Part shown: in pieces, positions 12,101-21,900 of the stretch
How positions within the stretch are numbered: position 1 is the stretch's first letter
How the letters are laid out: every line of letters begins with the position of its first letter
Source of the DNA: Progne subis subis
Taxonomy: Eukaryota; Chordata; Aves; Passeriformes; Hirundinidae
Assembly: GCA_022316685.1 (NCBI GenBank)
Contig: JAKJHU010000184.1
Location: 558,001-622,000 of the forward strand
Length of the DNA stretch: 64,000 nt
Reading direction: 5' to 3'
Translations under genes and position numbers: made by a program
The notes under the pieces: generated by a model
The model's database searches: none
The model's input: the letters and a program-made list of their open reading frames with translations, nothing else
Told to the model about the DNA's origin: nothing

Positions 12101-15100
12101 CCCACATCAGCGACCCCATGGAGCCACCGCCACCCACATCAGCGATCCCATGGAACCGCTGCCACCCACATCAGCGATCCCATGGAACCGCTGCCACCCA
12201 CATCAGCGATCCCATGGAGCCGCCGCCACCCACATCAGCGATCCCATGGAACCGCTGCCACCCACATCAGCGATCCCATGGAGTCACCACCACACACATC
12301 AGCGATCCCATGGAGCCGCTGCCACCCACATCAGCGATCCCACGGAGTCACCACCACCCACATCAGCGATCCCACAGAGTCACCACCACCCACATCAGCG
12401 ATCCCACAGAGTCACCACCACCCACATCAGCGATCCCACAGAGTCACCACCACCCACATCAGCGATCCCACAGAGTCACCACCACCCACATCAGCGATCC
12501 CACAGAGTCACCACCACCCACATCAGCGATCCCATGGAGCCGCCAAGACACAAGGCTGGAAAATGTTCCCATGAGCGGCCCGAGCTCAGGTGTCCACCCA
12601 AGGCCACCACCGTGGTCACCACTGACCCATGCCCTCAAGTGTTGCCCCCGCACATTTTCGGAACCCTCTCAGGGATGGTGACCCCATCACAGCCCCCTCT
12701 GATGCTTTCCAAACCTTGCTGTCAGGAAATTCTGTCTCTAAATTTCCTCTGGCTTTACATTCACAGCCCACTGACTAAGCCAGATCTCTAACAACTAACA
12801 TGTGCCAGGTTTTGCTAATTAGCTATGCTAATTTATGATAAAAATGATAAAGACCAGTCAAGAAATTACAAAATGAACAAAAAAATATTGAAGATTATAA
12901 GGATCAGTTGAGGCACTGGCAAGATAAAGGCGCTGGACACCAGCACAGAAGAGCCACCCCAAGGAGACACACCATTCCCCCCAAAAAACAGTGCACAAAT
13001 TAGGGAAGAAAAATGCTAATGAGCTAATGAAGGGAGAGCTTTCCACAAGCAGGAGCTCATATGCCCTGATCACCACCTGCAGCCTCTTCATCTATTTCCA
13101 TTTTTCCAGTTCCACGTGAACCCCAGCACAGCCCATGAGAACGGAGAGCCTCAGCCTCCTTCTCAGGCAAAACAGCACTAAATGAAACAAAAAATGTTTT
13201 CCCCCCACATGATGCTGCCTCATATGCTGAACTTCATTTGACATTACCTCCTGGAGAGAATAAAAGGGGAAATTGAGAACAAATGTCGCTGCTAAATGAT
13301 TGGAAAAAAAAAAAACCAAAACACCCAACACATTTTGAGGGCAGCATTTGAGCAGACTGCACATCAGAACAAAGCACTGGCTCCCTCTGAGCCCCTCACA
13401 TCTGAACTGCTTGGCCAAGTTTGGCTAAATCTGAAAGAGTGCTAAAAACATGAGGCCAAGTTGCTTCTCTAAAAAACATGGTGAGAAGAGGCAGCTATTC
13501 CATGGAAGTGTCCTTATCAGAGCATCTCCAAGGAAGAATCAACCGCTATGCTTTAACATCAGAAACTTGCTGCCTAAAGAATTTACTTCTCCTAAGGAGT
13601 TCTTCCCCTAACTTAAAGCTTTCCTCGTTTCCCTGGCAAAGGACAAACTGGGAAGGGTTTTACTTTGGCAAACGCTGCCTCCAGACATCTTGGAGCTCCA
13701 TTTCAGGTTTTAGTGGTGGCAGGTTGGATGTTCTGCTCAGTTTGGATCAGGCAGCAGAACCTCCGACCCAGGACTCGCCTGTGTTCCCATCACTGCTGCT
13801 CAAACACTTCCACCTGGGGCAGGAATCCACCCCAGACTGGCCACAGGTGATTCTGGAGAGCATCACCCTGCTGGGACACAACCTCCCAACAAACACACTG
13901 GCAACGGCCAAAGCTCACACCAGCTGGAAGAGGTTTTATCTTAATTAAAGGACACAAGTGGGAGATAAAAAAAACAGTGCTAAATCCCCCAAAAGCCTCA
14001 ATCCAGGTTAAAATCAGGTATTTAATTTTTGTCCTTCAGCTGGCAGCCAAGTCTCCCGATGGGGAGCTGTTAATGACTTTCAGCGCTGGCTTGCACAACA
14101 AAAAGTGCACATGGTGGAAGAGAGCAGACTCCAGCAGCAGAGACCCGTTCACACCCCCAGAGAGGCAGAGTCACCAGAACCGCCCTCCCTTCCAGGGCAT
14201 GGGAAGGAATCACTTTTAGAGTGATTCTGGGCATTTTCACCCGGCAATTTCTAAATTAGCAGCTCTTGAGAGACAGAACATCCTTATTCTTTCCTGAGCC
14301 CATCCTGGGAAAATCACTATTCCTTGCAGTGCTACTTTTTTATTTCAAGTCTTTAAGTCCTTCAGAGCAGTAGGTTGTGTCATTTAGGGACAGAGCTCTG
14401 CAGCCTTCTCATGAAAAAAGACTAAACAGAAGCTCCTGTTGGTGTCAGCTCAGCTGGACTGATAGCCCAGCCTCTACACCTGTAGATAATAAATAAATCT
14501 GGTTTTCTGCTCTAGCCGGGATGTTTTGGGCAGGCGGGTGTGGTTAATGGGGGCATCAGCAAGAGCTGTGGGGAGACAGGAGTGTGAAAACAGAAAGAGG
14601 CCAAAGTTACATCAGGAGCAGCTCGGGAAGCAGGGTTAAAGCAGCACAGGTAGGTCTGTGTCCTGAACGTGCACCTTCCTCAGACCCCAGCAGAAGCAGG
14701 ACAGTAATCCACGTTCCTCTGGACTAAGCAGACAGGTAGAACTCTAAGGGGTTCAGGACTAAGAACGCCCAACATACACCACCGTAAATCACGGGCAAAA
14801 AGAAGAAAGGAAAAAAAGCAGAAAAGTCATCACAGGATCTGGCTTTATTTATTGAAAGGCACAGCTCCAAGGCTAGGGGGTTTTAAACCCAAATTTACCA
14901 CGGGGAACTTCATCTGATGAAATCCAAAAGGGAACAGATGCTGCTCCTGTGCAGCCAGCAGGGCAGCTGAGCTCTGTACACCACGGGCATGCCAGCAGAG
15001 AGATTACCAGGACACCAGACAGCCCAGCTCCTGCAGGGATGGACAGGGCTTATGGAGCCAGCACCTCCTCCTGCTGGAAACAGCCTCTGAGGAAAGCCCT

Positions 15101-16947
15101 TCCTCCCCTCACTACAGCTAGAACCAGAGCTCCTTGTCCTCCAGTCTGTTCGCACAAAAATCTGCAGAACTCGCTGGTCTTGAGACCTCCTGCGGAAGCT
15201 GCTCTGACACCTGTCCCAGGCAGTGCAGGCACTGGGGCCGAGGCACCACGCTGCTGTCCCCAGAGCAAGACTAAAAAACAGGACTAAAAACTTGTGTACA
15301 CGGAGAGAAGCAAGCCTCTACTCAGCTAATCCAAATCACAAGTCACCCTGAACACCACAGACCCAAGGCATGGCACCAAGGTGCCACCTGAGCCGTGTGG
15401 TCACCCCACAGTGAGGTCAGCCTCACCCCACCACAGCAACACCGGAGGGCAAAAACCTTCCATCACCGCTGCTCTTCTGGTGCCAAAACCAAATAATTCC
15501 CAATTCCCTAGTGAGCTGAGGTAGGAGAACTGGAACCAGGCTTGGGCTACCAGCCAAGGACACCACAAATCCTGTTCCTCACATCCCTGCCTAGTGTCTT
15601 AAACTGAGTGTGCAAGTTCCTAACAGCCTACTTGTGCACAATCAGGGGATTTTTCAGCATTTCGCACACCCACATGCTCGCAGGTTGGTCATTAATGCCA
15701 TTTATAAACGGCATTTCCACACAGACCAGTCCCATTCTGGAGCACTGGGAAGTAGCAGCAGCTCCTCTGCCCGAGCCCTCAGCCCTGAGCTTTCACCCAC
15801 ACTGGTTAGCTAGGAGAAGCCTAAACCAGGAGCCTTGATCTTGCACTTTCAAGCCAGCACAGGTTTTACAGGAGTTTAACTGTTTCCCTGTGGTATTAAA
15901 ATTAAGCAGGTCTAAGAAGGCTCACCCATATTTCAAGGTATAACAGGAGAGCAGCTCCCTCAAACTCAGGCCATCCCCAAGACGGACACAGGAGCCCCCC
16001 AGATCATTGTGTCAGGCAAACTTTACCAGGCAGGAGTGTCACACAGGTGTCCCTGGGCTGCGGGGACCCGGTGCCTGCAGAAACTGCTCTCACCGGTGCA
16101 GGAGCTCCACATCCCACCGCCAGCACTGCCAGGGACAACTGCAGCCCCCGAGGGCAGGAAAGGAGGCTGCGAGCACGGCCGGGGAAAAACGTGCCAGAAA
16201 ACTTATACAGGGACGAACCGGGCACTCAGAAACCCCCCCGGAGGCACAGCTTCTTGTAAACTAGATGAAGAGCCGAGAACAAGGGAGGAGAGGAGCAGCC
16301 CCAGCCAGGAGAGGAGGTTGTGACCATAGCCAAGGGAAAGCATGTCACCAAACTTACACAGGGACCCAGTGAGCACTCAAAACCCGGGCACTCAAACCGC
16401 CCCAGAGTCACGGCATTTTTCGCAAACTAGATAAAGAAACCCGAACAAGTCTTTCCTCCTGCTGCAGCAGCAGCTCGAGGCAGCTCGCAGGGCTTGCTGA
16501 GAAGTTATCGCTATCAGACAGAGCTGTGAGTTAGTTGCCAGTCGCACGGGTCGCTCCGTGCCCCGATGTCCCAGCCCCGGACACGCTGTGGCTGCAGCGG
16601 GGCACGGGGCGATGCGCGGGCAGCCAGGGCCGGGGGCTCTGCCCGTGCCGCGAACGAACCGAGCCCCCGGAGCGGGGACGCGGCCGGGCAGGGCGCCGCC
16701 GAACAGCCCCGCTCGGGGCATTCAGCAGGAAATTAACGAATTAGCGCCCTGCGAGCGGCCAGCGCTGCGGCTGAGGCTGCGGCGCGGGCGGTCCCCGTTC
16801 TCCCCGCCGAGCCGTTCCCCTCCCGGGCCGCGGGGCCCCGCCATGTGCCCGGGCGGGCGGCACCGGGCCGGGCCGGAGCGCAGCGGGCCGCAGCCCCGGC
16901 CCCGCGGCCGCAGCACTGACCTTGGTGTCCCCGTTGCACAGGGCCAT
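14..16947 (-). CDS. GMPS: GMP synthase (glutamine-hydrolysing), exons 1-9, 5' part of gene
   Basis: GMPS converts XMP, ATP and glutamine to GMP, the last step of de novo guanine nucleotide synthesis, in the cytosol. Nine coding exons were placed on the minus strand: 16921-16947, 11265-11446, 8109-8223, 6874-6971, 5853-5956, 5031-5224, 2559-2724, 549-701 and 14-187. All junctions are GT-AG, and exons 1-7 join in phase without gaps. The joined product covers residues 1-404 of a family usually near 693 residues. The glutaminase triad falls at Cys104 (GICYGMQ), His190 and Glu192 (FHPE), the same numbers I recall for the human enzyme. The ATP pyrophosphatase P-loop SGGVDS is at 244-249. The C-terminal dimerisation domain lies off the left edge. 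Exons 8 and 9 hold three single-base indels that break the frame, probably assembly errors. Identification is certain; functional integrity of this copy is not proven. Confidence 0.97.
188..548 (-). other. GMPS intron 8
   Basis: This 361-bp intron separates coding exons 9 and 8. It begins with the donor gtaacg and ends at the acceptor gtgctgcag. I see no repeat or second gene in it. Confidence 0.8.
549..701 (-). CDS. GMPS: GMPS coding exon 8, with one-base insertion
   Basis: The exon encodes residues 296-346 ([19 protein letters not shown] and [18 protein letters not shown]) of the pyrophosphatase domain. It measures 153 nt, whereas the expected protein and phase require 152. Near its 3' end an extra A sits where GAC ACC TTT GTT AAG is expected. 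As given, the frame therefore reads GAC AAC CTT TGT TAA, an in-frame stop just before the donor gtaacg. The acceptor is cctgcag. Sequencing or assembly error is the likeliest cause. Confidence 0.9.
702..2558 (-). other. GMPS intron 7
   Basis: This 1.86-kb intron holds A/T-rich low-complexity sequence near 720-840 and a probable CR1 fragment near 1546-1680. No other coding exon was recognised in it. Confidence 0.75.
1546..1690 (-). mobile_element. Probable CR1 LINE 3'-end fragment
   Basis: The segment begins agaatcataaagggtggaaa and continues aagacctcccagatcactga. That resembles the reverse complement of the avian CR1 3' end, but the match decays after about 70 bp. An old CR1 copy is my best guess. 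Confidence 0.45.
2559..2724 (-). CDS. GMPS: GMPS coding exon 7 (ATP pyrophosphatase P-loop)
   Basis: The 166 nt encode residues 241-295 plus one base. The PP-loop SGGVDSTVC that binds ATP is near the start, followed by [16 protein letters not shown]. The acceptor (ccctggcag) is the edge of a tandem array that repeats it three more times upstream. The donor is gtacca. Confidence 0.97.
2720..3715. repeat. Composite minisatellite in GMPS intron 6, starting at the exon 7 acceptor
   Basis: The first part has a 71-bp period: gcacctgccagggccaggg starts at 2721, 2792, 2863 and 2934. From about 2958 the unit shortens to roughly 30-32 bp, built on ggaaacacacacacagctca plus gctgggcac, with over 20 copies up to 3715. 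The (CA)n core varies in length between units. The right edge is in intron 6; the left edge overlaps the first bases of exon 7. Long open frames across it are by-products of repetition. Confidence 0.95.
3829..4390 (+). mobile_element. Probable solo LTR of an avian endogenous retrovirus
   Basis: The stretch reads like a passerine ERV LTR as I remember it. It has a GC-rich first part (gggagatgctccacccaggg, ggatcatccctgctccaaca), a T-rich segment and a core with agtaaagaactgttattcc. The end is cggagggagggggttcacat followed by ggcagacacctgg. No gag, pol or env remnant adjoins it, so it is probably a solo LTR in GMPS intron 6. The exact ends and target-site duplication could not be fixed by eye. 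Confidence 0.5.
4391..5030 (-). other. GMPS intron 6, remainder
   Basis: Between the LTR-like segment and exon 6 the sequence is unique-looking and T-rich near 4750-4800. No coding signal was recognised. Confidence 0.6.
5031..5224 (-). CDS. GMPS: GMPS coding exon 6 (glutaminase His-Glu pair)
   Basis: The 194 nt encode residues 176-240. AQFHPEV supplies His190 and Glu192 of the catalytic triad. The exon then crosses the linker ([12 protein letters not shown]) into the ATP pyrophosphatase domain. The acceptor is gtgtgccag and the donor gtgagt. Confidence 0.97.
5225..5852 (-). other. GMPS intron 5
   Basis: This 628-bp A/T-rich intron lies between exons 6 and 5. It contains no recognised element. 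Confidence 0.7.
5853..5956 (-). CDS. GMPS: GMPS coding exon 5
   Basis: The 104 nt encode residues 141-175, with the run [15 protein letters not shown] of the glutaminase domain. The acceptor is ggcttag and the donor gtattt. The exon is in phase with both neighbours. Confidence 0.95.
5957..6873 (-). other. GMPS intron 4
   Basis: This 917-bp intron lies between exons 5 and 4. I see nothing in it beyond short A- or T-rich runs. Confidence 0.7.
6874..6971 (-). CDS. GMPS: GMPS coding exon 4
   Basis: The 98 nt encode residues 109-140 plus two bases of Arg141, beginning [13 protein letters not shown]. This is the middle of the glutaminase domain. It starts at a ctctgcag acceptor and ends at a gtgcac donor, in phase with both neighbours. 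Confidence 0.96.
6972..8108 (-). other. GMPS intron 3
   Basis: This 1.14-kb intron lies between exons 4 and 3. Its only recognised content is the CR1 fragment at 7625-7890. Confidence 0.7.
7625..7890 (-). mobile_element. CR1 LINE 3'-end fragment
   Basis: The stretch starts ctggtttgggttggaaagga, contains ggctgctccaaatcccagtg and aacctggccttgggcac, and ends at tttaaggccgtgacaggac. This is the typical avian CR1 3' region in reverse orientation, 5'-truncated and lying in GMPS intron 3. Confidence 0.88.
8109..8223 (-). CDS. GMPS: GMPS coding exon 3 (glutaminase nucleophile)
   Basis: The 115 nt complete Arg70 and encode residues 71-108. The exon includes the oxyanion-region motif SGGPNSVY and the nucleophile elbow GICYGMQ with catalytic Cys104. 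The acceptor is tgtctgcag and the donor gtgctg. Confidence 0.97.
8549..8580. repeat. (TA)n-(CA)n microsatellite
   Basis: About 12 bp of alternating TA is followed directly by about 14 bp of alternating AC. It lies in GMPS intron 2. Confidence 0.85.
9450..9640 (-). mobile_element. CR1 LINE fragment
   Basis: The segment contains ggcagtgcccattccctgga, gaagaacctttccctgatct and gctgctccagctgctccctt. These match the reverse complement of the upstream part of the avian CR1 tail. It is degraded, and its ends are approximate. Confidence 0.65.
11265..11446 (-). CDS. GMPS: GMPS coding exon 2 (start of glutaminase domain)
   Basis: The 182 nt encode residues 10-69 plus two bases of Arg70. The class I glutamine amidotransferase domain begins here with [20 protein letters not shown]. 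The acceptor is gttgacag and the donor gtacgt. The acceptor has almost no pyrimidine tract because a minisatellite starts about 15 bp upstream of it. Confidence 0.96.
11461..12540. repeat. 32-bp minisatellite in GMPS intron 1, abutting the exon 2 acceptor
   Basis: From 11461 to about 11790 the units are variants of gatcagtgacacccatg plus gagagcccac. From about 11795 to 12540 there is a regular 32-bp unit containing caccacccacatcagcgatc, in about 23 copies, with acg/atg/aca and gagtca/gagcca/gaaccg variants. Since 32 is not a multiple of three, all three plus-strand frames stay open and give spurious proteins of about 260-355 aa. The left edge is within about 15 bp of the exon 2 splice acceptor. 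Confidence 0.95.
12541..16535 (-). other. GMPS intron 1, remainder
   Basis: About 4 kb of mostly unique sequence lies between the minisatellite and the promoter island. Open frames here are short, match nothing I recognise and lack codon bias. No exon or RNA gene was seen. Confidence 0.65.
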
Positions 16948-17115
16948 GGGGGCGGCGGGCAGCGCGAAGAAAGGGCCGCGAGGAGCCGCGGCCGATGAGC
17001 TAATGCCGCCCGCGGGAGGAGGAGCCCGCACGGCCGCTCCGGCGGAAGGGGAGGAGCGGCGGGGTCAGGGGCGGGACGGGGATGCGGGGACACGGCGGGG
17101 ACACGGCCGGAGAGC
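16540..17115 (-). promoter_or_regulatory. GMPS: GMPS promoter and 5' UTR, CpG island
   Basis: The region is very GC-rich and dense in CpG, and contains GMPS coding exon 1. Above the start codon lie a GC box (ggggcggg, about 17068-17075) and an ETS-like cggaag near 17043-17048. No TATA box stands out, as expected for a housekeeping gene. The transcription start was not resolved; it should lie between 16948 and about 17100. Confidence 0.7.
16921..16947 (-). CDS. GMPS: GMPS coding exon 1 (MALCNGDTK)
   Basis: This exon holds the start codon and nine codons, then the donor gtcagt. The start matches the known N-terminus MALCNGD of vertebrate GMPS and lies in a GC-rich island. The 5' UTR extends to higher coordinates. 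Intron 1 (11447-16920) is about 5.5 kb. Confidence 0.95.
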
Positions 17116-17204
17116 CCCGGCACCCCAGAGGGGTTTGGTTCTGTTGGCAGGGTGGAAGCAGTCGGAGCTCTGCAGCGAGTGGGGTTTTGTGCGTCAGCAT
17201 CCTA

Positions 17205-17345
17205 CGGTGTCGTGGGATCACTGGCTGGTTCGGGTTGGGAGGGACTTAAAGCCCATCCCGGCCCACCCCCTGCCATCGGCCAGGCTGCTCCAAGCCCCGT
17301 CCAGCCTGGCCTTGGACACTGAGCCGGCTGTGCCTGCTCGGAGAA
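17205..17345 (-). mobile_element. CR1 LINE 3'-end fragment between GMPS and SLC33A1
   Basis: The sequence gtcgtgggatcactggctgg, ggttgggagggacttaaagc, ggctgctccaagccccgtcc is the CR1 3' tail in reverse orientation. It lies between the two divergent promoters. Confidence 0.8.
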
Positions 17346-17582
17346 TTCCCCAGCGGACACCGGAGAACGCGAACTGCATCCGCCGAGCCCTCCTGGAGTG
17401 GTCCCGGGGCGGTCTGGGGGCCTTTCCCTGAACGTCAGTTCAAATACAGGGAATGAAGGAAGGGCTGAATGAAGGAATTCTGACTGAGATGAAATCACAC
17501 ACCAGCGCCTGGTTCTGCTGTCAGATTCCAAACAGTCCTGAGGCTGATAGAAACGTACAGGTTTTGTTCAAAATCGGGGTTT

Positions 17583-17645
17583 CTGCTCTGTTTTTTTGGT
17601 TGGGTTTTTTTTTTGGTTTTTGTGTTTTTTGGGGTTTTTTTTGGC
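17583..17645. repeat. T/G-rich low-complexity tract
   Basis: About 60 bp are almost entirely T and G, with runs up to ten T. It lies in the interval between the GMPS and SLC33A1 promoters. Confidence 0.8.
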
Positions 17646-17749
17646 ACGTGTCATTCTTTTACAGGTCTGTTTACATTGGCATTCGAGCAGGGTCATCTCA
17701 GAGCACATGGCACAGGATCGTGTCCTGATAGGTCTGCAATATCCCCAGT

Positions 17750-17985
17750 GAGGAGCCGCACACCCGCTCTGGGGTCTGTGCCAGTGCTCACAGGGAAGAT
17801 CTTCCTCCTGTCCACGTGGAACTTCCTGGGCTCAGTCCCTGCCCGTGGCTCTGGTGCCATTGCTGGGCCCCCGGAGCAGACAGGGACACACGGGGCTGAG
17901 GGCCCCTCTCAGCTGGGGCTCTTCTGCAGGCTGAGCAGCCCCAGCTCCCTCAGCCTTTCCTGGGCACGGAGAAGCTCCAGCGATC
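17750..17985 (-). mobile_element. CR1 LINE fragment just upstream of SLC33A1
   Basis: The segment reads ggaagatcttcctcctgtcc, gtggaacttcctgggctcag, ggctgagcagccccagctcc and ctcagcctttcctgggcac. That is the reverse complement of the avian CR1 region upstream of the 3' tail. It ends about 70 bp before the GC-rich SLC33A1 promoter. Confidence 0.75.
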
Positions 17986-18039
17986 CCGATCCCAGTTCCC
18001 GGTTCCCGTTCCCAGTTCCGGTCCCGCTGCCCCAGGCCC

Positions 18040-18197
18040 GTCAATCAGGGTCGAGGGAGCGGTGCTACCGGCAGCGCACCAATGAGGCGCGGCCACGCCT
18101 GGCGCGCGCGGGGGCGGGGCGGTTCCCTCAGCGCGGCGGCGCCGGGGCCGCTCTCGGGCCGTTCCCGCCCGCGCCGGGGCCGCTGCCGCTGCCGGAC
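18040..18197 (+). promoter_or_regulatory. SLC33A1: SLC33A1 promoter and 5' UTR
   Basis: A GC-rich stretch directly precedes the start codon. It has a CCAAT box at 18079-18083 and a GC box (ggggcggggc) at 18111-18120. CpG density stays high through coding exon 1. There is no TATA box, so dispersed initiation is likely. Confidence 0.6.
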
Positions 18198-18915
18198 ATG
18201 GCGCCCGCCATCGCCGCCGAGGAGGGCTGGCGGCAGCGCCGCGCCGGCACCCGCCGGCAAAGCCTGGACCTGACGGGCGAGCCGCCCCGCGACGGGCTGC
18301 CCGGGGACACCGAGGCGCTGCTGCCGGCGCGGGCGCGGGGGTACCGCGCGGAGCTGGGCAGCATCCTGCTGCTGCTGGTGCTGTACGTGCTGCAGGGCAT
18401 CCCGCTGGGGCTGGCGGGCAGCGTGCCGCTCATCCTGCAGAGCAAGAGCGCCAGCTACACCGACCAGGCCTTCTTCAGCTTCGTGTTCTGGCCCTTCAGC
18501 CTGAAGCTGCTGTGGGCGCCCTTGGTGGACGCCGTGTACCTGCGGGGCTTCGGCCGCCGCAAGTCGTGGCTAGTGCCCACGCAGTACGTGCTGGGGATCT
18601 TCATGATCTACATGTCCACGCAGGTGGACGCGCTGCTGGGCGACGGCCACGGCCGCGGCCCCGATGTGGCGGCCCTCACCGTCACCTTCTTCCTCTTCGA
18701 GTTCCTGGCCGCCACGCAGGACATCGCGGTGGACGGCTGGGCGCTCACCATGCTGTCCCGGGAGAACGTGGGCTACGCCTCCACCTGCAACTCCGTGGGG
18801 CAGACGGCCGGCTATTTCCTGGGAAACGTCCTGTTCCTGGCCCTCGAGTCCGCCTCCTTCTGCAACAAGTACCTGCGGTTCGAGCCGCAGCCCCGGGGCA
18901 TCGTCACCCTCTCAG
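18198..18915 (+). CDS. SLC33A1: SLC33A1 coding exon 1
   Basis: The 718 nt encode residues 1-239 plus one base, including the cytosolic N-terminus and the first transmembrane helices (first hydrophobic run about residues 54-74). It ends RGIVTLS at the donor gtacgg. The exon is strongly GC-rich at third codon positions. Confidence 0.97.
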
Positions 18916-21900
18916 GTACGGCGCTGCAGCCGCGCTGTGCTGGGATGGAGCCGGGGAACGCCTTGGTTTGGAAGGGACTTCAGGGATTCCCTGCGCAGGG
19001 ACACCTCCCACTGTCCCAGGCTGCTCCAAGCCTCAGGGTCCAGCCTGGCCTTGGGCACTGCCAGGGATCCAGGGGCAGCCACAGCTTCCCTGGGCGCTCT
19101 GTGCCGGGGCCTGCCCACCCTCCCAGGGAAGGAGTTTTCCCTAATAATAATGGTTATATCTTCTTCAGGATCCATCTTCCCTGAGCCTGGACCCCTCTGT
19201 GGTTTGACACTGGGAACCAAACAGGTTTGATTTGTCCCTTGCCCCGTGGGAAAGCACAGCCTGCTTGGAGGCTGGCACAACCCACTGCTACATGTCCTGG
19301 ACTTCAGATTTTCCTGGGCTGAAGTGTGTGGGAAACCTGCCTTGTCATTATCTCGGCTGATCTAAATTCCTCACTTTGGAGGAAGTCTTTTTTTTTCACC
19401 TCCTAGTTAATGGGCATGGACTAGATTACTCTTTAAAAAAGAGCAAGCCAAAGTCCCTGTCTGGGAAGAAGGTACAGAGGAATTAAGAAAAAGGTGCTTC
19501 CAATACGATATTTTTCACAAAATGGAAGTGAAGGTGTTCAGGCTTGACCATGTAGCCAGTTTCTGAAGGAAAGCCTTATTTTAGTAAATTAAGGGGAATT
19601 GCTTTTTCTCTTCAGCAAATTAAATGGAGTGTGGTAAGTATAACTAGCTGTTAGTGGAGGGATGTTTCTGTTTGCTGGGGTTTGGGATTTTTCTCAGAAA
19701 GGTTCTGTGTGGTGGTTGGTGTTAGGGATGTTACCCAGGAGATGCTTCAAGTGCACCTGGTTTGGTTGAAGTTTGAGGGAGGACAGGAAATCCTGGCTGC
19801 AGTCTCAGGGTGACCCTGGCAGTGGAGAGCAGATCCTCCTGCTCTCAGTCTCTTCTGCCCCTCTCACACTGGTTGCCTTGCCTGTGCCAGGTATGCCAAA
19901 TCAGGCTGGAATTGTTGTGTGAAGGGGAGATTTGCTTTCTGTCCTGCCCCTTCCTCAGGGATGAATCAGGGCAGAAGTTTCCGAGACTGCTGTGCTTGCC
20001 TGGCCTCTGCAGCTCTCAGCACTGCTAACTCATGCTCCTCTTTGCTCTCTCGTGTCTGGCCCATGTCAAGGAGCTCAGCGTGGCCCTCCCAGTGTCCCAG
20101 CTGGTTCCTGGCTTTCCCTGGTGCTGTGCAGCTCCTGGCCTGGCGTGTCCCTTCCCTCTCACTGCAGTGCACACTGACGTCTTTGCTGCTGATGCAACTT
20201 GCAGGCACTGGTGTTCAGAGAGCTTGGCTTGGCTGTACTTCCCTCACTGCCCAGGGTTTTGGTTGTTTGGGGTTTTTCCTCTCAGGGCTGTTTGTATAAA
20301 TGGATTTGTTACTATTACAAAAGTGCTGTTTTTAAAAGATATTATCCCCCAAACCCAAACAGTGCCAATGCAACCTCCTAAACCTGCCCTGGAGTATTGG
20401 TGTGGGTGGAGCAAGAACAGCAAGTAACTGATGCTCTAGTTGCGGGAAAAGGTCTTTCAGGTGGTAAAACTGTAAGAAATTTCTGTTCCCTGGTCGTGTG
20501 ACTGGCACAGTTTGGTGTTTCCCTGGAGCAGCTGAGAGCAGCAGGAGTAACCAGCTCACCAAGGAGCACAGGGGTTCGTGATGAGCAGGTTTGGGCAGGT
20601 AAAGCAGCACAAAACTTCACAAAAGGTGAATGTTTTCTGCCAGCTCAGATCTCTGAGCACTTTTGTCATAGGCTGAGCCCAGTGCCAGGGAAAGAACAAG
20701 TCAACACTCCGTGGTCCAGAGGGGCAGCACCCTGAGGGAATGGCTGGAGCTGTGCCGGGGGAGGTTTAGGTGGAGATCAGGGAAAGGTTCTTCCCCCAAA
20801 GGGTACTGGGCACTGCCCCGAGGATGCCACAGCTCCAGGAGTGTTTGGATAACATTCCCGTCTTGTGCTGGGCCAGGATTTGGGATGATCCCTGTAGGTC
20901 TGTCTCAGCTCAAGATATTCTGTGATCCTAAGTCAGTTCTGAGTTGTTGAGAAGCAGCATCATTCATTGTTCATATTAACTTCAGGAAATAATGTGGACA
21001 AATGTAAAACCATTATGGAATTCACCAAGCCAAAGGCTGCGTTGGGCTGTGTCAGGCTGAAGTGCCAGAGAAGGAGACAGGAAAAACCCTTCTGTTGTCC
21101 TGGCACATCCAGGGGTTCATTTAGCACTTGCTGTTCAGGTGACTTTTGTTTTTCTAAAAGCAGAGGAAGCTCCCTGCCTGGCTTTGTGATTCCTGCCTGT
21201 TTTTCCTGTTCCAGTGTGAAGGACAGGGAAAGAGTGAGCACAGGACAAATGTGCCCCTTACAGGCCACCCCCACGTACCTGTGCCCGGGACTGTGGGGCA
21301 CCCCTCCTCCTGGGGGGATCCTGGGTACGTGTTACAGCTCCTGGGACCTGTACCACCTGGCTACCTTCTTCAAGGTTGTTTTCCAGCCTGATCCAGCCCT
21401 GATCTGGTCCAGAAACTTGTTTTGTCCCATCTCAGTGGTTTATTTTTTATTTATTAGCAGTGTAGCTGCAGAAGCAAAATAGGGACGGGGGTAGCGGCTG
21501 TGGTGGGACCAGAAAGTTTGTGCTTGAAATCCTTTATGTAAACTCTAATTTCAAAGGTTTTTTTGCTTGTAGCCTGTTAGTAAGGTTCTTTGTATTTGAA
21601 AGGAAATGTACCTTATTTTTGTATAAACTGCTTACAGCTTCAAAAAACGCAATTTTTCTTGTCTGAACAACTCTATATATATGGTGCGGATTTTTTTTCT
21701 TTTTTTCTTGCTTTGCTTTGTGGCTGATGCAGCCCCTGCAGTGCTGTGCTGCAGCTGACAGGGCTGGCCTGATCAGGAGCACTCATGTGATGATGCTCAG
21801 AGCTATTTCAATCCCCATCCTTGCACTGTGTGTCTCTCACTGCAGTGATAATGCTCAGGGTTATTATTAGAGAACTGCTCCTCTACGTCCTTTGTAGCCA

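Noticed and set aside
11614..12791. Plus-strand frames of 258-355 codons with [19 protein letters not shown] repeats
   Set aside because: They arise from the 32-bp minisatellite in GMPS intron 1 and are open in all three frames.
17613..19184. A 523-codon frame containing SLC33A1 exon 1
   Set aside because: Only 18198-18915 is coding. The upstream part is promoter and CR1, and the downstream part is intron 1 with another CR1.
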